From: Methyloceanibacter superfactus
GTDB taxonomy: Bacteria > Pseudomonadota > Alphaproteobacteria > Rhizobiales > Methyloligellaceae
Assembly: GCF_001723305.1 (NCBI RefSeq)
Contig: NZ_LPWF01000004.1
Location: 1 to 64,000, forward strand
DNA length: 64,000 nucleotides
Reading direction: 5' to 3'
The notes under the pieces were generated by a model. It saw only the letters and a list, made by a program, of their open reading frames with translations, ran no database searches and had not been told where the DNA came from. The position numbers and the translations under genes are program-made. This document shows positions 1-8,616 of this stretch, one piece after another. Numbering within the stretch: the stretch's first letter is position 1; each line of letters opens with the position of its first letter.

Positions 1-86
1 TGAGCGCTTTCTCTTCGCGCTACCGCTTCGCTACTTGAGCGCTTTCTCTTCGCGCACCCGCTTCGCTGCTTGAGCGCTTAAGCGCT
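1..86. repeat. 35-bp tandem repeat, two full copies plus a partial copy
   Basis: Positions 1-35 and 36-70 are two copies of a 35-base unit beginning TGAGCGCTTTCTCTTCGCGC that differ at only a few bases. A third copy starts at 71 but breaks off after about 8 bases into the perfect palindrome AGCGCTTAAGCGCT (73-86). The array runs into the stop codon of the leftward glutamine-synthetase-like gene, so it forms its 3' flank. It continues beyond the window edge, so the true copy number is unknown. A related unit with the same outer bases lies at 29868-29897. Confidence 0.75.
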
Positions 87-1557
87 TACGGCAGGCAGTC
101 CAGATAGGTTTCCACATCCCATTCGGTGACGGTGTGGTTGAAGCGCTCCCACTCGTCGTGCTTGTATTGGTGGTAGAGCCGGTACATCTCGCCCGGCATG
201 CCGCGCTGAACCACCTTGTCCTCGGCCAACGCCTCGAGCGCCTCGCCCAACGTCATCGGCAGCTTCTTCACCTGCTTGCCGGCCTGGATCGCCTCGTAGA
301 TGTTGCGCTCCTCCGGCTCGCCGGGATCGAGACTGTTGTCGATGCCGTCGTCGGCCGCCGCCAAAATCGTCGAGCCCATCAGATAGGGATTCACCATCGA
401 ATCCACCGAGCGGTACTCGAACCGACCCGGCGCGGAGACCCGCAAGCCCGTGGTCCGGTTCTGGAAGCCCCAGTCGGCGAACACCGGCGCCCAGAAGCCC
501 GTGTCCCACAGCCGGCGATAGGAGTTCACCGTCGACGAGCCCACCGCGGTCAGCGCGCGCAGATGATGCACGATGCCGCCGATCGCCGCCAAGCCCGCCT
601 TGCCCGGCATCTGCACGTCGTCGCCGTCGGGCATGAAGGTGTTGTCGCCCCCGGAGACATACATGTAGTTGTGCGGCAGGCCCGGCAGATTGTCGGGGTC
701 GTTGCCGGTCGGACGCATCTTGTCCTCGCCGCCACGCCACAGCGACATGTTGTGGTGACAGCCATTGGCCGACACGCCCATGAAGGGCTTCGACATGAAG
801 CAGGCGATGATGCCGAACTCGCGCGCCACCTGCGCGCAGATCTGGCGATAGGTCGTCAGACGGTCGGCATTGCGCAGAACGTCGTCGAACATCCAGTTCA
901 GCTCGAGCTGGCCGGGCGCGTCCTCGTGGTCGCCCTGGATCATGTCGAGACCCATCTTCCGGGAATACTCCATGACCTTCATGTAGACGGGGCGCAGGCT
1001 CTCGAACTGGTCGATGTGGTAGCAATACGGATTGGAATAACCGCCGTTCGGCTTGCCGTTCTCGTCCTTCTTCAGCCACATCATCTCCGGCTCGGTGCCC
1101 ATGCGCAGAGACAGCCCGTCATGCTTGTCCTGGAACGCCTGGTGCAGACGGCGGAGATTGCCGCGGAATCCGCGGTGAGGAACCCGCCCGGGTCCTTCTT
1201 CTCCTCGCGGTTGCGGAACAGCGTGCAGTACATGCGCGCGATCCGCTTGTCCCAGGGCAGCTGCATGAAGGTCTCGGGATCGGGAATGCCGACCAGCTCC
1301 GCCGCCTCCGGGCCGTAGCCCAGATACTCGCCGTGGCGGTCGAGGAACAGATTGACCGTGGCCCCGTAGACGAGCTGGAAGCCCTTCTTGGCCACGCTCT
1401 CCCAATGATCGGCCGGGATGCCCTTGCCCATGATGCGGCCCGTGATCGACACGAACTGCAAGTAAAGATATTCGATCCCGAGCTCGTCGATCTTCCGCCG
1501 GACTTCCTTGACGAGTTCCTGGCGTTGCGGATCGTCTACATAGCGTTCGATATCCAT
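86..1557 (-). CDS. Glutamine-synthetase-like gamma-glutamyl-amide synthetase, frameshifted
   Basis: This is a glutamine synthetase fold ligase of about 490 residues, encoded in two frames that join near 1165-1175. The N-terminal part starts MDIERYVDDP at 1557, with GGGAG six bases upstream. The C-terminal part carries the active-site blocks GTEPEM, GQLELN, ANGCHHNMSL and QNRTTGLRV, all typical of the GS catalytic domain. One base seems missing in GATTCCGCGG; restoring a C gives continuous homology. It is more divergent than the two other GS-like genes at 3996 and 7218. It lies 16 bp downstream of the FAD oxidoreductase and is probably co-transcribed with it. PuuA/PuuB- and GMAS-type pathways pair such a ligase with an FAD enzyme, so an amine rather than ammonia may be the substrate; that is inference. 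Confidence 0.8.
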
Positions 1558-1573
1558 CGGCATCTCCCCTGCC

Positions 1574-2920
1574 TCAACTCCATGGAAACGGACTATGGGA
1601 GACCGGGTGAAGCTCACCCTTGGCAAAGCGCCCGAAGCGGAACGGCTCCAGCAGCGCGCTCTTCTCTCCCATCAGTTCTTGGGCCACAAGCTTGCCCACG
1701 CCGATCATCTTATACCCGTGGTTGGAATCGGCGATCACGTAGACATTCTCGCGGAAATTATCGAACACCGGGAAGTTGTCCGGCGTGAAGCAGCCGAGGC
1801 CGCCCGACTTCTCTTTGTGCTTGTAGTGCTTGATCTGGCCCTCGAACCGCTTCTGGCAGTGGGCCAGCATCGAGCACCACATATGAATGAAGTCGTCGCC
1901 GACGATGAAGTCGGGTGAGTCCGGGCCGTAAGGATCGATGGCCACGTTGTCGGCGTCCTGGTCCACCTTGTAAGGCGAGGCGCCGCCCTGGATGCCGCCA
2001 AAATTGAAGTCAGGCTTGTAATAGAGACCCCAGAGCTGGTCGGTGATCAGCGAGCCGTCGACGTCGGAATATAACGGCGCGTCCGTGTCCACATGGATGA
2101 CCGGCGGCATCTTGCCGTCATTGGTCTTGTGCATCTCGGGATCGACCCCGAGCGTGCCTTCCTCCAGACACCAGAACTTCCACATCGGCACGTTCTCGTG
2201 CAGCGTGCCGTCGCTTCCCTTGATGGTGATGGCCTTGGGCAGCTCCAGCATGTCCCAGACCTTGTTCACCCAGGGCCCCACGCCGACCACCACCGTCTCG
2301 CAGGCGATGACGCCCTTGTCTGTCTCCACCCCGGTGACGGCACCGGAGTTCGAGCCATACTCGAAGCCGAGAACCTCGACGCCGGTGGCGATGCGCACAC
2401 CCTCGGCCTCCGCCTTATTGGCCAGACCGTAAAGAGAGGCGGTGTTGTTGGCGTAGCCGCCGCGCTTCTCATGCAGCACCGAGGTGATGTTCTGCGCCTG
2501 CCAATCGTCGAACAGGCCCGTCATGTATTTTTGGCAGTCGGCCGCCCCCTCGATGAAGGTCGACTCGTAGCCCAGCGCCTTCTGCTGCTCGTAGATCGTG
2601 CCCACGTCGGCGTGCATCACCTCGGGGCTGATCTGCATGTAGCCGACCGGATGATAGCTGTAGGCCTTGGGATCGCTCTCCCAGACCTCGACCGAATGCA
2701 CCATCAGCTCGCGCATGGCCGGCTGGAAGTAATTGTTGCGCACCACCCCGCAGGCAATGCCGGACGCCCCGCCGCCAATCCCGGTCTTGTCGATCACCAG
2801 GATGTCCGCGCCAGACCCACGGCCAGACGCCTTCAACCTCTGCGCAAGATGATACGCCGTGCTCAGCCCGTGAATGCCGGCACCGATAATCACATATTTG
2901 ACACTGCTCGGGAGACTCAT
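1574..2920 (-). CDS. FAD-dependent oxidoreductase, DAO/SoxB-like
   Basis: The 448-residue protein opens with a dinucleotide-binding fold, VIIGAGIHGLSTAYHLA at about residues 10-26, then IGGGASG and VVRNNYFQPAMRELM. This arrangement resembles the beta subunit of sarcosine oxidase and the related subunit of N-methylglutamate dehydrogenase. The C-terminal block FTPDNFPVFD...IADSNHGYKMIG is the usual DAO-family end, with the flavin-contacting GH pair. No alpha, gamma or delta sarcosine oxidase subunits are nearby, so it probably acts alone as a soluble cytoplasmic enzyme. It is divergent from the GntR gene and precedes the GS-like ligase. A role in oxidising a gamma-glutamyl or N-alkyl amino acid is inferred from the neighbours. 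Glycine or sarcosine oxidase activity is an alternative. Confidence 0.85.
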   Translation of the reverse strand: MSLPSSVKYVIIGAGIHGLSTAYHLAQRLKASGRGSGADILVIDKTGIGGGASGIACGVVRNNYFQPAMRELMVHSVEVWESDPKAYSYHPVGYMQISPEVMHADVGTIYEQQKALGYESTFIEGAADCQKYMTGLFDDWQAQNITSVLHEKRGGYANNTASLYGLANKAEAEGVRIATGVEVLGFEYGSNSGAVTGVETDKGVIACETVVVGVGPWVNKVWDMLELPKAITIKGSDGTLHENVPMWKFWCLEEGTLGVDPEMHKTNDGKMPPVIHVDTDAPLYSDVDGSLITDQLWGLYYKPDFNFGGIQGGASPYKVDQDADNVAIDPYGPDSPDFIVGDDFIHMWCSMLAHCQKRFEGQIKHYKHKEKSGGLGCFTPDNFPVFDNFRENVYVIADSNHGYKMIGVGKLVAQELMGEKSALLEPFRFGRFAKGELHPVSHSPFPWS

Positions 2921-2942
2921 GACCGGACCAAACCAATGCCTG

Positions 2943-2979
2943 AATTGGCCCGTAATTGGGCCTCAATCGTCGGCCAATT
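2943..2979. promoter_or_regulatory. Nested inverted repeats in the FAD enzyme/GntR intergenic region
   Basis: AATTGGCC (2943-2950) and GGCCAATT (2972-2979) form a perfect 8-bp inverted repeat. Nested inside its left half is a second inverted repeat, GGCCC (2947-2951) with GGGCC (2958-2962). They lie 23-59 bases upstream of the start codon of the FAD oxidoreductase, in the 214-bp gap shared with the divergent GntR gene. Operators of FadR-subfamily GntR proteins are short inverted repeats in exactly this position, so autoregulation of the pair is plausible. The assignment to this regulator is inference. Confidence 0.4.
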
Positions 2980-3134
2980 TGAACGCAACAATAGCGTTAC
3001 TACCGTCATAACAATGCCCAGCGCGATGTTAATCCCAGTACGGCTATTACGGCACGCTGTTGAACCATTGTAAACCAATTTTTTCTTTACGAGCCCAAAG
3101 CGGGCCGATACAGTGCCGACAGAGGAGATTTGCC

Positions 3135-3866
3135 GTGACCAATGAGTCCTTCAGACAGGCCGAGGCGGCTTTCGCGCGGCTGGCCAAACCGGGGTCCGGT
3201 GTCGGCGCCATCTCAGCCTATCTGCAACGCGCCATCGAGACCGGGGCCTATAGCGAAGGCGACCGGCTGCCGCCGGAGCGGCAACTCGCCGAAACATTCA
3301 AGGCGGCACGCTCCACGGTGCGCCGCGCGCTCGACAAGCTCGAGAAGGAGGGGCTGGTGTCGCGCCGGCTCGGCAGCGGCACCTTCGTCGGCACGTCCGT
3401 CGCCGCCGGCCAACGCCCCGCCGATCTCGTGGACGAGTTGAGCCCGTTGCAACTTATTGAAGCGCGCATGGCGGTGGAGCCGTTCACCACGCGGCTCGCC
3501 GTGCTGCATGCCACGCGGCGGACTCTCGACGAGATGGATGCGGTGCTGTCCCATGCAGAAGCTTCGGCGGATGATAAGGACGCCTTCTCCAAATGGGACG
3601 GCGAGTTCCATTTGCTGCTGGCGCGCGCGTCCGCCAATCCGCTGCTACTCAGCGTCTATCGCCAGATCAATCACGTGCGATTGCACGCGCAATGGGACGC
3701 GATGAAGGAGAAGATCCTGACGCCCGAGGTCATCGACGCCTATAGCCGTCAGCACCGCGGCATCCTCAACGCGATCCATGTGCGCGATGCCCAACTGGCG
3801 CAGACCTTGATGACCGAGCATCTGGAGGCGGCGCGCGAGGACCTGGTTAAGGCGTCGAGCCCGTAG
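3135..3866 (+). CDS. GntR-family transcriptional regulator, FadR subfamily
   Basis: The protein has an N-terminal winged helix-turn-helix (about residues 20-90) with LPPERQLAETF and STVRRALDKLEKEGLV, characteristic of GntR proteins. An all-helical FCD-type ligand domain follows, with EARMAVEPFTTRLAV, WDGEFHLLLARAS and a final QHRGILNAIH, whose acidic and His residues usually hold a metal or small acid. The GTG at 3135 is chosen because AGAGGAG lies about 8 bases upstream; an upstream ATG at 3060 lacks a ribosome site. It is divergent from the FAD oxidoreductase and followed by glnT and amt, so it most likely controls this amine cluster. The ligand is unknown. Confidence 0.88.
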   Translation: MTNESFRQAEAAFARLAKPGSGVGAISAYLQRAIETGAYSEGDRLPPERQLAETFKAARSTVRRALDKLEKEGLVSRRLGSGTFVGTSVAAGQRPADLVDELSPLQLIEARMAVEPFTTRLAVLHATRRTLDEMDAVLSHAEASADDKDAFSKWDGEFHLLLARASANPLLLSVYRQINHVRLHAQWDAMKEKILTPEVIDAYSRQHRGILNAIHVRDAQLAQTLMTEHLEAAREDLVKASSP

Positions 3867-3995
3867 AAACGCGTACGCCCGCGACATCACAGCGCGTGAG
3901 ATTTATCTCCGGGAAAAATTATTTCTCAGCGAGCAATCGCATTGCTAGCATCGTCGCCACGTACAGCGATGCCAGTAACCGAGGGTGCGATAGCG

Positions 3996-5351
3996 ATGCT
4001 CAAGCCAACCAAGGATCTCAACTCACTTCGCGAGCAGCTCAAGGCCGAAGGCGTTGAGTTCCTGATGGCGAGCTTCTCCGACATGCATGGCGTGTCTAAG
4101 ACCAAGATGGTGCCGCTGTCCCATCTCGGAGACATGATGGCCGGCTCAGAACTCTATACGGGCGCCGCACTCGACGGCGTGCCGCAGGACGTGAGCGACG
4201 AGGAGGTCTCGGCGCGGCCGGACCCCGCCTCTTGCATCGTGCTGCCGTGGCAGAAATCCGTCGCTTGGTTCGCCAGCAATCTGTGGTGCGAGGGCGAGCC
4301 GTTCGAGGCGTGCAGCCGCAATATCCTGGCACGCGCCACGAGCGCGGCCGCCGATATGGGCTTTGTCATGAATCTCGGCCTCGAGGCGGAGTTCTACGTG
4401 TTGAGGGACAGCGAGGCGGGCGCGGTTCCGGCGTCGGAGCGCGATACGCTCGATAAGCCTTGCTATGACGGCTATGGGGCGCTGGACAACCTGCCCTGGC
4501 TGTCGGAGCTGGTGGACGCCATGGAGGTGCTCGGCTGGGACGTCTATTCGTTCGACCACGAGGACGGCAACGGCCAGTTCGAGATCGACTTCAGCTATGC
4601 CGACGCCATGACCATGGCGGACCGGTTCGTATTCTTGCGAATGATGGCCAACGCCATTGCGCGCAAGCATGGCTATTTCGCCTCGTGGATGCCCAAGCCC
4701 TTCGCCAACCGCACGGGATCCGGCGCGCATTACAACATGTCGCTGGCGAGTGCCGAGACCGGGGACAATCTGTTCAAGGACGCGAGCGACCCGCGCGGCT
4801 GCGGCCTGTCCAAGCTCGGCTATCAATTCGTCGCCGGCGTGCTCAGGCATCTGCCGGCGATCAGCGCCGTCGTGTCACCCACCGTGAACAGCTATAAGCG
4901 TCTCATCAAGCAAGGCTCCATGTCGGGCTCGACCTGGGCGCCGGTCTTCGTCTGCTACGGCAACAACAACCGCACGAACGCCCTGCGCATTCCACTCGGC
5001 GGCGGGCGTGTCGAGCTGCGCGCGGCGGACAGCGCCAACAATCCCTATCTCGGCGCCGCCATGGTTCTATCGGCCGGGCTCGAGGGCATTCGCGAGGGTC
5101 TCGATCCGGGCGAGCCGCACACCGAGAACATGTACCGCAGATCCGACGCCGAGCTGAAAGAGCTTGGAATCAAGGTCCTCCCGCGAAACCTCGAAGAGGC
5201 CATCGACGCCTTCGAGGCCGACCCGCTCTCGGCTGAAGTCATGGGGAAAAACATGTTCTCCGCCTACGCGAAGTTCAGGCGGGACGAGTGGGAGGCCTAT
5301 CACAACGCGGTCTCCGACTGGGAGCGGAACCGCTATCTCAAGTTCTTCTAG
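3996..5351 (+). CDS. glnT: Type III glutamine synthetase-like ligase GlnT (paralogue 1)
   Basis: The 451-residue protein matches GlnT-type glutamate-ammonia ligases. Visible features are ASFSDMHGVSKTKMVP near the N-terminus, LGLEAEFYV, the FDHEDGNGQFEIDF block, GSGAHYNMSL and NNRTNALRIP, which cover the glutamate, metal and nucleotide sites. The ATG at 3996 follows GAGGG by ten bases; the longer reading from 3942 would use a TTG without a ribosome site. GlnT enzymes make glutamine or, in the closely related GMAS branch, gamma-glutamylmethylamide; sequence alone does not separate these. It precedes amt and is a close paralogue of the gene at 7218, with shared blocks such as ELYTGAALDGVPQDVSDEEV. 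A short inverted repeat, AGCAAT-cgc-ATTGCT, sits upstream at 3932-3946. Confidence 0.88.
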   Translation: MLKPTKDLNSLREQLKAEGVEFLMASFSDMHGVSKTKMVPLSHLGDMMAGSELYTGAALDGVPQDVSDEEVSARPDPASCIVLPWQKSVAWFASNLWCEGEPFEACSRNILARATSAAADMGFVMNLGLEAEFYVLRDSEAGAVPASERDTLDKPCYDGYGALDNLPWLSELVDAMEVLGWDVYSFDHEDGNGQFEIDFSYADAMTMADRFVFLRMMANAIARKHGYFASWMPKPFANRTGSGAHYNMSLASAETGDNLFKDASDPRGCGLSKLGYQFVAGVLRHLPAISAVVSPTVNSYKRLIKQGSMSGSTWAPVFVCYGNNNRTNALRIPLGGGRVELRAADSANNPYLGAAMVLSAGLEGIREGLDPGEPHTENMYRRSDAELKELGIKVLPRNLEEAIDAFEADPLSAEVMGKNMFSAYAKFRRDEWEAYHNAVSDWERNRYLKFF

Positions 5352-5390
5352 AACGGCGACTCGAAAAGAGCCAATCGGTTAGGCACCAAG

Positions 5391-5406
5391 CTGCCCAATT
5401 GGGCAG
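5391..5406. promoter_or_regulatory. Perfect 16-bp palindrome upstream of amt
   Basis: CTGCCCAATTGGGCAG reads the same on both strands. It lies about 65 bases upstream of the -24 element of the sigma-54 promoter, where an enhancer-binding protein such as NtrC would act. A second, weaker site, GCCC-gcttt-GGGC, follows near 5428-5440. Neither matches the enteric NtrC consensus closely, so the binding protein is unknown. The position and symmetry make a regulatory role likely. Confidence 0.45.
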
Positions 5407-5469
5407 AGGCATTTTTCCGGTTTTGAGCCCGCTTTGGGCAACAGCTTGATTCGCCGGACTCTCCCTCCC

Positions 5470-5484
5470 TGGCACGCTCCTTGC
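5470..5484 (+). promoter_or_regulatory. Sigma-54 promoter for amt
   Basis: TGGCACGCTCCTTGC matches the -24/-12 consensus TGGCACG-N4-TTGC at every conserved base, with correct GG to GC spacing. It is 100 bases upstream of the amt start codon at 5584. RpoN promoters driven by NtrC are the usual way ammonium transporter genes are induced under nitrogen limitation, so this places amt and probably the following genes in the nitrogen-starvation regulon. Confidence 0.85.
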
Positions 5485-5583
5485 GAAAGTAAATTTAGTT
5501 TCCTCTGAGGAAACGATAACGCCAGCGTGGACCGGGCTTCGGCGTCGCCGAATGCCTTGTCCGTTTGGATGGGGGTGCTGCTC

Positions 5584-6897
5584 ATGGAAGGGCAAATTGC
5601 AGAACTAACGAAATCGAGCGGCATGCTCGGTACCGTCGACATGGAAATCTTCTACTGGTGGTGCACGGCCATCATGATCTGTATCCACGCCGGATTCCTT
5701 GCCTACGAAATGGGCGCATCGCGGGCCAAGAACGTGCTCGCATCCGGCGTAAAGAATATTCTCGCCTTCGCTTTTATCGTTCCAACATTCTTCTTCTTCG
5801 GGTGGTGGATCTATCTCGCCTTCCCGAGCGGCATCATCCCGGGCGAGTCCGGCGCCGCCGGTCTACCATGGGCCGCGGAAATGGGTCCGAACCTCTCGGA
5901 CAATGCCTCCGGCGTGTTCTGGGCGGCCTTCGTGCTATTCGCGGCGACGACAGCGTCGATCTTCTCCGGCGCCGTCATCGAGCGTATTCGCGTCTCGGCC
6001 TTCGTGGTGCTCGCCATCGTTCTCGGCTCCGTGGCCTGGATCCTGGCGGCCTCTTGGGGCTGGCACCCGGATGGTTGGCTGGTCAAGGATTGGGGCTATC
6101 ACGACGTCGGCTGCGCCGGCCTGATCCACGTGGTGGCGGGCTTCTTCGCCCTCGGCGTGTTGCTCAATCTCGGTCCGCGCATCGGCAAGTACAATGCCGA
6201 TGGCACGGCGAACGATCTCTTGCCGCATAACGTGCCCATGGTGTTGATCGGCCTGATGCTGATTATCGTCGGCTTCTTCGGCTTCCTCGGCGCCTGCCTG
6301 ATCTTCAACCCGGGTGCTCAGTGGACCAATATCTACGGCCAGCCGGCAACGCTGTCGTCCTACGCCTTCAACACGCTCATGTGCTTCTCGGGCGGCATTA
6401 TCGGCGCCTGGGCGATGACACGCGATCCGTTCTGGATGATGTCGGGTGCTCTGGCAGGCATCTTCGTCGCGGCTGCCGGCCTCGACGTCTGGTATCCGCC
6501 GCTCGCCTTCCTGCTCGGCATCGTCGGTGGCGTCATCATCAAGCCCGGCAACGACTTCCTGTCGCGCATGGGCATCGATGATTCCGTCGGCGCCGTATCC
6601 GTGCATGGCTTTTCGGGCGTCCTCGGCGTCTTGGCGGTGGGCGTCCTGGCCGCGGGCTATCCCAATGTGGGTGACGCACCCCCGACCTCGTTCGTCGGTC
6701 AATTCGTCGGCCTCATCGTGATGCTGTGTTGCGGCTTCATCCCCGGCTATCTCGTCTCGCTGGCTCTCAAGAGCTTCGGCGTGCTCAGGGTGCCGGACAA
6801 GGCGCAAGAGATCGGCCTCGATCTGGCGGAGGTTCCCTGCCAGGCCTATCCCGAAGCCGTCGGCAGCAAGAGCGCGACGCTCATACCGGCGGAATAG
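5584..6897 (+). CDS. amt: Ammonium/methylammonium transporter Amt family
   Basis: The 437-residue integral inner-membrane protein has about eleven transmembrane segments. It contains EIFYWWCTAIMICIHAGFL in the first helix and AGLIHVVAGFFALGVLLNLG, whose His corresponds to the pore region of the Amt/Rh fold. A later SVGAVSVHGFSGVLGVLAVG carries the second pore His. The start at 5584 (MEGQIAEL) is chosen over the GTG at 5527 because the protein then begins just before the first helix and has a G-rich site nine bases upstream. No glnK gene lies next to it, which is unusual for amtB. A small membrane peptide gene follows by 36 bp. Methylamine may be carried as well as ammonium, given the surrounding ligases. 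Confidence 0.92.
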   Translation: MEGQIAELTKSSGMLGTVDMEIFYWWCTAIMICIHAGFLAYEMGASRAKNVLASGVKNILAFAFIVPTFFFFGWWIYLAFPSGIIPGESGAAGLPWAAEMGPNLSDNASGVFWAAFVLFAATTASIFSGAVIERIRVSAFVVLAIVLGSVAWILAASWGWHPDGWLVKDWGYHDVGCAGLIHVVAGFFALGVLLNLGPRIGKYNADGTANDLLPHNVPMVLIGLMLIIVGFFGFLGACLIFNPGAQWTNIYGQPATLSSYAFNTLMCFSGGIIGAWAMTRDPFWMMSGALAGIFVAAAGLDVWYPPLAFLLGIVGGVIIKPGNDFLSRMGIDDSVGAVSVHGFSGVLGVLAVGVLAAGYPNVGDAPPTSFVGQFVGLIVMLCCGFIPGYLVSLALKSFGVLRVPDKAQEIGLDLAEVPCQAYPEAVGSKSATLIPAE

Positions 6898-6933
6898 ACG
6901 GCAGTTCGAGCCAGTCATTGAAAGGAGACAAGA

Positions 6934-7110
6934 ATGAACACGAGTCCGATCACAACTTGGGACGGGGCTGCCGCCTACTTCACCTTCGCCGACAAACCGA
7001 TCGTGATGTACCTCATCCTCGCGGCAGCGATCGTCATCACCTTCGGCACGATCATCATGGCGGCAATCCATGAGGTCGAAGCCTTCAAGAAGCTGGAAGA
7101 CAAGAAATAG
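6934..7110 (+). CDS. 58-residue single-span membrane peptide downstream of amt
   Basis: The gene begins ATGAACACGAGT eight bases after a strong AAAGGAG (6921-6927) and ends TAG at 7110. The product starts MNTSPITTWDGAAAYFTF, has one hydrophobic span of about 20 residues (IVMYLILAAAIVITFG and onward, residues 23-43), and ends in a charged tail EVEAFKKLEDKK. It is 36 bp behind amt, so it is probably translated from the same sigma-54 transcript. I do not recognise the family. Its position suggests an accessory subunit or regulator of the transporter, perhaps replacing GlnK control; this is inference. Confidence 0.75.
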   Translation: MNTSPITTWDGAAAYFTFADKPIVMYLILAAAIVITFGTIIMAAIHEVEAFKKLEDKK

Positions 7111-7217
7111 CGTGCCCTCCGCGCAGGTGAAGCCTTGTCAGCCGTCCACGGGTTGGCAGGGCTTCGCTGCGCCAGGGGAGACGTTTGGGCTATAGTCGAC
7201 CGTGGGAGGAAAGCGCC

Positions 7218-8579
7218 ATGGAGCAGAAAGTTTCGGACGACGTCGCCGCGCTGAAGCAGTCGCTAGCCGACAAGGGTGTGAAATATCTGATGGCGAGTTT
7301 CGCGGACATGCATGGCGTGTCCAAGGCGAAGATGGTGCCGCTGAGCCACATCAACCAAATGCTCCACGGCTCAGAGCTCTATACGGGAGCCGCGCTCGAC
7401 GGCGTGCCGCAGGACGTGAGCGACGAGGAAGTCGCGGCCCATCCCGACCCGGATTCGGCGACTGTGCTTCCCTGGCAACCCGACGTCGCGTGGCTCGCCA
7501 GCGATCTATGGTGCGAGGGCAAGCCGTTCGATGCCTGCTCCCGCAACATTCTCAAGCGCCAGCTGAAAGCCGCCCTCGATCTCGGCTACGCGATGAAATT
7601 CGGCATGGAGGCCGAGTTCTTCGTGTTCAAGGATGCCGAGAACGGCGGCTTCGAGCCGCTCTCGCCGCTACCGCATCTCGATAAGCCCGCCTATGACGCC
7701 ACGCGCTTGCTGGACAACCTGCCCTGGGTCGCCGACCTGGTCGATGCCATGAACGGGCTCGGTTGGGGCGTGTATTCCTTCGACCACGAGGACGGCATCG
7801 GCCAGTTCGAGATCGACTTCAACTACGCCGACGCGCTGACCATGGCCGACCGCTATGTGTTCTTCCGCTTCATGGCGAATTCCATCGCCCGGAAGCACGG
7901 CGCCTTCGCCACGTTCATGCCGAAGCCGCTCGGCGACCGGGCCGGCTCCGGCGCGCATTTCAATATCTCGCTGGCCGACCCGACAAGCGGCGCCAATTTG
8001 TTCGCCGCCGCCTCCGACAGTCGCGGCAACAAGCTTTCGGAGCTCGGTTATCACTTCCTCGGCGGCGTGCTGAAACATGTGGAGGCGATCTGCGCGGTGT
8101 GCTCGCCGATGGTCAACAGCTACAAACGGCTGATCAAGCAGGGCTCGATGTCCGGCTTCACCTGGCGCCCGGTGTTCGCCTGCTACGGCAACAACAACCG
8201 CACCAACTCCTTGCGCATTCCGCTGGCCGGCGGCCGGGTCGAGCTGAGGCCGGCCGACAGTGCCTGCAATCCCTATCTCGGGGCGGCGCTGACCCTCGCC
8301 GCCGGGCTCGAAGGCATCCGCGAGCGGCTGGATCCGGGCGAGCCCTATCGGGAGAACATGTACCGGAAATCCCCGGAGGAGCTCGAAGCGCTTGGCGTCA
8401 AGCTCCTGCCACGCACGCTGGAAGAGGCCGTGGATGCGTTCGAGGCCGATCCGCTGACGAAGGCGGTTTTCGGCTCCAGCATGCACAAGGCCTGGATCGA
8501 CTTTAAGCGCGAGGAGTGGTCGAGCTATCATAACCACGTCTCCGACTGGGAGCAGGCGCGCTATCTGAAGTTCTTCTAG
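7218..8579 (+). CDS. glnT: Type III glutamine synthetase-like ligase GlnT (paralogue 2)
   Basis: The 453-residue protein is a close paralogue of the one at 3996. It has ASFADMHGVSKAKMVP, MEAEFFV, FDHEDGIGQFEIDF, GSGAHFNISL, NNRTNSLRIP and the same YLKFF C-terminus. The start at 7218 is supported by GGGAGGA seven bases upstream. It comes 107 bp after the small membrane peptide gene and 37 bp before the MetX-like hydrolase gene, so an operon amt-peptide-glnT-hydrolase is likely. Two nearly identical ligases around one transporter suggest either different amine substrates or gene dosage. Which one makes glutamine cannot be told from sequence. Confidence 0.88.
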   Translation: MEQKVSDDVAALKQSLADKGVKYLMASFADMHGVSKAKMVPLSHINQMLHGSELYTGAALDGVPQDVSDEEVAAHPDPDSATVLPWQPDVAWLASDLWCEGKPFDACSRNILKRQLKAALDLGYAMKFGMEAEFFVFKDAENGGFEPLSPLPHLDKPAYDATRLLDNLPWVADLVDAMNGLGWGVYSFDHEDGIGQFEIDFNYADALTMADRYVFFRFMANSIARKHGAFATFMPKPLGDRAGSGAHFNISLADPTSGANLFAAASDSRGNKLSELGYHFLGGVLKHVEAICAVCSPMVNSYKRLIKQGSMSGFTWRPVFACYGNNNRTNSLRIPLAGGRVELRPADSACNPYLGAALTLAAGLEGIRERLDPGEPYRENMYRKSPEELEALGVKLLPRTLEEAVDAFEADPLTKAVFGSSMHKAWIDFKREEWSSYHNHVSDWEQARYLKFF

Positions 8580-8616
8580 CGCCGGGATGGTTTTCAGGGC
8601 TGTTCGCGGGGAGTGA

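Noticed and set aside
86..1557. Treating the first GS-like gene as a pseudogene
   Set aside because: All catalytic blocks are intact and only one base is missing, in keeping with the assembly errors seen in essential genes.
5352..5583. A glnK gene upstream of amt
   Set aside because: The 232-base gap holds only promoter elements and no PII-like reading frame.
7160..7180. Second sigma-54 promoter upstream of the second glnT
   Set aside because: TTGGCAGGGCTTCGC has the GG and GC elements one base too close and lacks the TTGC block.
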